Part shown: positions 33,430-36,639 of the stretch, piece after piece
Position numbering within the stretch: the stretch's first letter is position 1
Layout: every line of letters starts with the position of its first letter
Assembly (NCBI GenBank): GCA_019057775.1
Contig: JAHLWT010000149.1
Span: 1 to 36,639 of the forward strand
Reading direction: 5' to 3'
DNA from: Promethearchaeota archaeon
Lineage (GTDB): Archaea; Asgardarchaeota; Lokiarchaeia; Sigynarchaeales; SOKP01
Length of the DNA: 36,639 nt
Translations under genes and position numbers: made by a program
Notes under the pieces: generated by a model
The model's database searches: none
What the model was told of the DNA's origin: nothing
What the model saw: only the letters and a program-made list of their open reading frames with translations

Positions 33430-33609
33430 TTAAACAATATCCATTGGTTTTCCATGGTGTTCGGGTATAGGTTTGCTAGCTCCTGCACCCATTCCGCAAC
33501 CACTTCCCATCCAACATACTAGTTGATTGCCTTCCTTGTGCATAGGCCTACCGCAATGCCCCGGCATGCGTTCTTCGTGACCGCAATCCGAACATACTAA
33601 TTTACTCAT
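33430..33609 (-). CDS. Cys/His/Met-rich small metal-binding protein next to copA
   Basis: 59 residues, found by direct translation. Cys-x2-Cys-Gly (VCSDCGHEE), then MPGHCGRPMH, VCWMGSGCGMG, and a second PEHHGKPMD. The PxHxGxPM block occurs twice. Cys, His and Met in this density bind soft metals such as Cu(I). It follows copA by 57 nt on the same strand, so it is probably its co-transcribed metal chaperone or accessory protein. I know similar small proteins beside copper ATPases in other archaea, but no family name is claimed. Confidence 0.72.
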   Translation of the reverse strand: MSKLVCSDCGHEERMPGHCGRPMHKEGNQLVCWMGSGCGMGAGASKPIPEHHGKPMDIV

Positions 33610-33666
33610 ACTTTATCGACCTTTATTTTAGTTTTTGGTATTTTTAATTCAATTTTTCTATTGTAA

Positions 33667-36504
33667 TTACATTTTTTTTGTCGCACCAGCGACTAGATAT
33701 TTCTCGGGGTCAACTTTGAAATCTTTCACACACGATTGGGCACAAAAATAATATTTTTTACCCTTATACTCATGCTCTATTGAATAACTTGGCAAAATCT
33801 CCATCCCGCAAACAGGGTCTATTACAAGATCTTCTTCTGCAACTCCTTTATGCATTAATTTTGGGTCAGCATGTTCAAAATCTTTATATTTCTCGGGATC
33901 CGACTTAAATTCATGTTCACATGAAGCACTGCAGAAATAATATTTTTCTCCTTTGTAATTGTATTCAATTGACTTACTAGGTACAATTTCCATACCACAT
34001 ATTGGATCCATAACTTTTTGTTCAAGTAATAATTTTTCTTCTTCAAGTTGTTGTTCGGTTTTCGGCTCAAATCTTTTAAGTAAAAGGGCGTTTGAGACCA
34101 CAGATACGCTTGATGCTGCCATGAAAACTGCTGCTAAGTAAGGTGGTAGGAAAGATCCTGTTAATCCATATAAAACTCCTGCTGCTATAGGAATCCCTAT
34201 TATATTATAAATGAAAGCCCAGAATAGATTCGTGATCATCTTTTTATATGTTTTCTTAGATAAATTAATTGCAGATACCACATTTCTGACATCTCCTCTC
34301 ATTAGTACAATATCTGCAGTTTCAATAGCGACATCCGTTCCAGAACCTATAGCGATTCCTACATCTGCTTGAGCTAAAGCAGGAGCATCATTAATACCAT
34401 CTCCAACCATGCCAACAACTATATTATCAGCCGAATTTTGGAGCTTCTGAATATTTAATGCTTTGTCATTTGGCAATACTTCTGCAAGAATGTGTTTCTC
34501 ATCAATTTTTAGCTGACTCCCGATATTTAAAGCTGTTTGCATGTTATCTCCTGTAATCATATAAATATCTAACCCCATCTCTCTCAACTTATCTAAAGCG
34601 TAAGGAGCTTGTTCTTTCATTTTATCAGAAATTCCAATAATCCCTCGTACTGCCTTATCAACACTTATTAAGATAGTTGTTATTCCTTGCTGTTGATATT
34701 CATTAAATTTGGCCACATAAGCATCAACAGAAATATCATTATCATTCATCAACTTTTCATTCCCAATCAAAACAATCTTCCCTTTAATGTTGGTTTTAAT
34801 ACCTTTCCCGGGAATGGCGTCAAATTCTGTCGGGGCTTCAAGTTTTAAGCCTCTTTGGTTTGCTTCTTCGATTATCGCTCTACCTAATGGATGTTCGGAA
34901 CCTAATTCTGCACTTCCGGCGTAAATTAGAACTTCTTCATCGTTATATCCAGTACCGATTAATTCATTTTCAGTAAAAATTTTCGAAACCTTGGGTTTAC
35001 CCACAGTTAACGTACCGGTTTTATCAAAAACGATAGTAGTTATAGTGCTAACAGATTCTAAAGAATCACCACCCTTAATTAATAAGCCACTTTCAGCTCC
35101 TTTACCTGTACCTACCATGACTGCAGTCGGAATTGCTAACCCTAAAGCACAAGGACAAGCAATAACTACAACTGAAGTGAATACAAGTAAAGAGGTTTCA
35201 AATTTTGCTGCTTGAAGTTCAGGAAATATTTCTACTCCAATGAACAACCAGAAAAGAAATGAGACTAGGGCGATTATAATCACTCCAGGTACGAAATATG
35301 TACTTATCCTGTCAGCTAATTGCTGTTTAGCAGCTTTCCTACTTTGTGCTTGCTTCACAAAATCAATTATTTGAAATAAAAGAGTATCCTTTCCGATTTT
35401 CTCAGTTTTTATATGTATAAGGCCTGTTTGGTTGACAGTTGCGCCAATAACCTCACTATCAATTTCCTTCTTAACATATTTACTCTCTCCAGTAATCATT
35501 GATTCATCTATTTTAGTTGTACCTTCAACTACTTTTCCATCAACAGGTATTTTTTCACCAGGGCGAACAACTATTACATCTCCAACTTCAATTTCTTCTA
35601 TTGGAATCTCAATTTCTTCTCCATCCTTTAAAATCGTTGCCGTCTTCGGTTGTAATCCAATTAATTTTTTGATTGCTTCTGATGCTTGCCCTTTAGTCTT
35701 ATGTTCAAGATATTTCCCTAGTAATAGAAAAGTTATTATCATACTCATTGCTTCATAAAAAGTTTTTCCCATAGTAGGAGTGAAAGTGATATATATAGAA
35801 TAAATGAGTGCGGTTGAAGTACCTATAGCAATTAAAACATCCATATTTGTAGATTTATTCTTCAAGGCTTTATATGCGCCAATTAAGAAAAATGACCCAC
35901 AAATAACAAAATTTGCTAGTGCTAAAAAGAAAAGAAAGAAGTTTCTCTCAAAAGAATCTGGAACAAACCAACTAATTGGCGCAATTATAAATGAAAATAT
36001 GATTGAGAGAGATAGGATGCGTAACCTATATCGCATTTCTTTCTTATGCTGTATAATTTCCATGTCCATAGCTCCTGCGGATATTTCAACATTATGACCT
36101 AATTTCTTTATTTGTGAATAAACTCCATTTTCATCAATAGCCATTTCGTTAAATTCAATGAACATTTTAGAAGCCTTGAAGTTATCCCTAACATCATAGA
36201 TACCGTCAATTTCTTTAATTTTTTGGACAAACATTTGAAATTCTTCTTCTTTAAGATCATCAGTAACCTTTAAATCGATTTTGGCTAATGAGGCTTTATA
36301 ACCTAAATCCCGAATAGCATCTTTAAAATTATTATAACCTGTTGTATTGGGATAAAATTCAACAGTCGCTTCTTCACTGGCAAAATTAACTACTGCCGCC
36401 TTTACTCCATTAAGAGAATTTAATTTTGTCTCAATCTTGAGAGCGCAATTTGCGCACGTCATACCTCCAAGCTTTATATTTACATTTTCCTTCGTTTCTG
36501 TCAT
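33667..36504 (-). CDS. copA: Cu+-exporting P1B-type ATPase with two C-terminal YHS domains
   Basis: 945 residues. N-terminal heavy-metal domain 1 (10-75) has GMTCANC; a second ferredoxin-like domain (75-145) lacks Cys-x-x-Cys. Then the P-type core: transmembrane CPC in [10 protein letters not shown], phosphorylation site DKTGTLT, a HP locus (SEHPLG), hinge GDGINDAP, and the last helices [14 protein letters not shown] with the Met and Ser of the Cu(I) subgroup. Two YHS domains follow in tandem (about 855-897 and 918-960 less the end; DPICGMEIV and DPVCGMEIL, each with YYFC-x3-C), which is unusual at this end. Members export Cu(I) from the cytoplasm. A promoter with two palindromes lies upstream. 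Confidence 0.93.
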   Translation of the reverse strand: MTETKENVNIKLGGMTCANCALKIETKLNSLNGVKAAVVNFASEEATVEFYPNTTGYNNFKDAIRDLGYKASLAKIDLKVTDDLKEEEFQMFVQKIKEIDGIYDVRDNFKASKMFIEFNEMAIDENGVYSQIKKLGHNVEISAGAMDMEIIQHKKEMRYRLRILSLSIIFSFIIAPISWFVPDSFERNFFLFFLALANFVICGSFFLIGAYKALKNKSTNMDVLIAIGTSTALIYSIYITFTPTMGKTFYEAMSMIITFLLLGKYLEHKTKGQASEAIKKLIGLQPKTATILKDGEEIEIPIEEIEVGDVIVVRPGEKIPVDGKVVEGTTKIDESMITGESKYVKKEIDSEVIGATVNQTGLIHIKTEKIGKDTLLFQIIDFVKQAQSRKAAKQQLADRISTYFVPGVIIIALVSFLFWLFIGVEIFPELQAAKFETSLLVFTSVVVIACPCALGLAIPTAVMVGTGKGAESGLLIKGGDSLESVSTITTIVFDKTGTLTVGKPKVSKIFTENELIGTGYNDEEVLIYAGSAELGSEHPLGRAIIEEANQRGLKLEAPTEFDAIPGKGIKTNIKGKIVLIGNEKLMNDNDISVDAYVAKFNEYQQQGITTILISVDKAVRGIIGISDKMKEQAPYALDKLREMGLDIYMITGDNMQTALNIGSQLKIDEKHILAEVLPNDKALNIQKLQNSADNIVVGMVGDGINDAPALAQADVGIAIGSGTDVAIETADIVLMRGDVRNVVSAINLSKKTYKKMITNLFWAFIYNIIGIPIAAGVLYGLTGSFLPPYLAAVFMAASSVSVVSNALLLKRFEPKTEQQLEEEKLLLEQKVMDPICGMEIVPSKSIEYNYKGEKYYFCSASCEHEFKSDPEKYKDFEHADPKLMHKGVAEEDLVIDPVCGMEILPSYSIEHEYKGKKYYFCAQSCVKDFKVDPEKYLVAGATKKM

Positions 36505-36540
36505 TTAAACTCACTTTTTTTTATTTTGGAATTATTTACC

Positions 36541-36557
36541 TTTGAGCGTATCTCAAA
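36541..36557. promoter_or_regulatory. Inverted repeat TTTGAG-N5-CTCAAA in the copA promoter
   Basis: Perfect 6-bp arms with a 5-nt spacer (CGTAT), 37 nt upstream of the copA ATG and directly beside the TATA box on the start-site side. A repressor bound here would block transcription, as ArsR- or CopY-type regulators do; the regulator gene is not in the window. Confidence 0.6.
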
Positions 36558-36570
36558 TATTTATTTAAAA
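36558..36570 (-). promoter_or_regulatory. TATA box of copA
   Basis: Minus-strand TTTTAAATAAATA, about 60 nt from the ATG, predicting a transcription start near 36539 and a leader of about 35 nt that carries the GTGAG ribosome site. So this gene, unlike several others here, should have a leader. Confidence 0.5.
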
Positions 36571-36584
36571 AAAATAATAATTAT

Positions 36585-36596
36585 GGCATTAATGCC
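36585..36596. promoter_or_regulatory. Perfect palindrome GGCATTAATGCC upstream of copA
   Basis: 12-bp uninterrupted palindrome just upstream of the TATA box on the side where activators or a second repressor dimer bind. Its GC-rich ends stand out in AT-rich intergenic DNA. Confidence 0.45.
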
Positions 36597-36639
36597 TTTT
36601 AGGTCATCACACAATTTTTTTTCTTTTACTTATTTTGTA

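Overview
This AT-rich window most likely comes from an Asgard archaeon, probably of the Lokiarchaeia. The case rests on gene content, not on a marker gene. It carries a Ras-like small GTPase beside a double roadblock-type protein, three JAMM/MPN proteins with long helical tails, a longin-like/winged-helix protein and an HdrBC heterodisulfide reductase pair. It also has a fused magnesium-chelatase-type ATPase, archaeal TATA boxes and purine-rich or GTGA-type ribosome sites. I see no rRNA, tRNA, CRISPR array, insertion sequence or origin.

Layout. 1-7.4 kb is almost entirely on the minus strand: a repeat-rich coiled-coil protein cut by the window edge, a decayed gene with three in-frame stops, hdrC-hdrB, two tandem seven-helix membrane paralogues of identical length, a longin-like/winged-helix protein, two very small proteins and a DedA/VTT membrane protein. 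7.4-10.7 kb is a plus-strand run: GDPD, PAP2 phosphatase, metallo-beta-lactamase fold and methyltransferase, the first two pointing to lipid metabolism. 10.7-14.3 kb holds a Nim-type flavoprotein, a HisJ-type PHP phosphatase, a coiled-coil regulator-like protein and a sugar nucleotidyltransferase. 14.4-15.7 kb is the roadblock-GTPase pair. 15.7-20.4 kb is a minus-strand run: a ChlI/ChlD fusion, then an ATP-grasp protein, then an Old Yellow Enzyme homologue. 20.6-26.4 kb holds a UPF0175-type antitoxin without a visible toxin, then the JAMM cluster with a zinc-ribbon protein. 26.9-31.9 kb has a large membrane protein with two winged-helix-like tail domains, an MFS transporter and an L-lactate dehydrogenase. 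31.9-36.6 kb has an alpha/beta hydrolase and a copper locus: a Cu+ P-type ATPase with two C-terminal YHS domains, two small Cys-rich proteins and a promoter with two palindromes.

How the genes may work together. The JAMM cluster is the most promising candidate for an undescribed system. One protein has the full metalloprotease signature. A second keeps the ligands with a 3-residue loop insertion. The third keeps the metal ligands but has Gln for the catalytic Glu. The last two are co-transcribed and carry long coiled coils. This resembles the active/inactive MPN pairing of eukaryotic Rpn11-Rpn8 and CSN5-CSN6, but there is no ubiquitin, E1 or E2 gene here, so the role is open. The copper genes form a plausible efflux unit under a metal-responsive repressor that lies outside the window.

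Limits. All calls come from reading the sequence and translations. No database search or structure prediction was run, and motif residue numbers were counted by hand.
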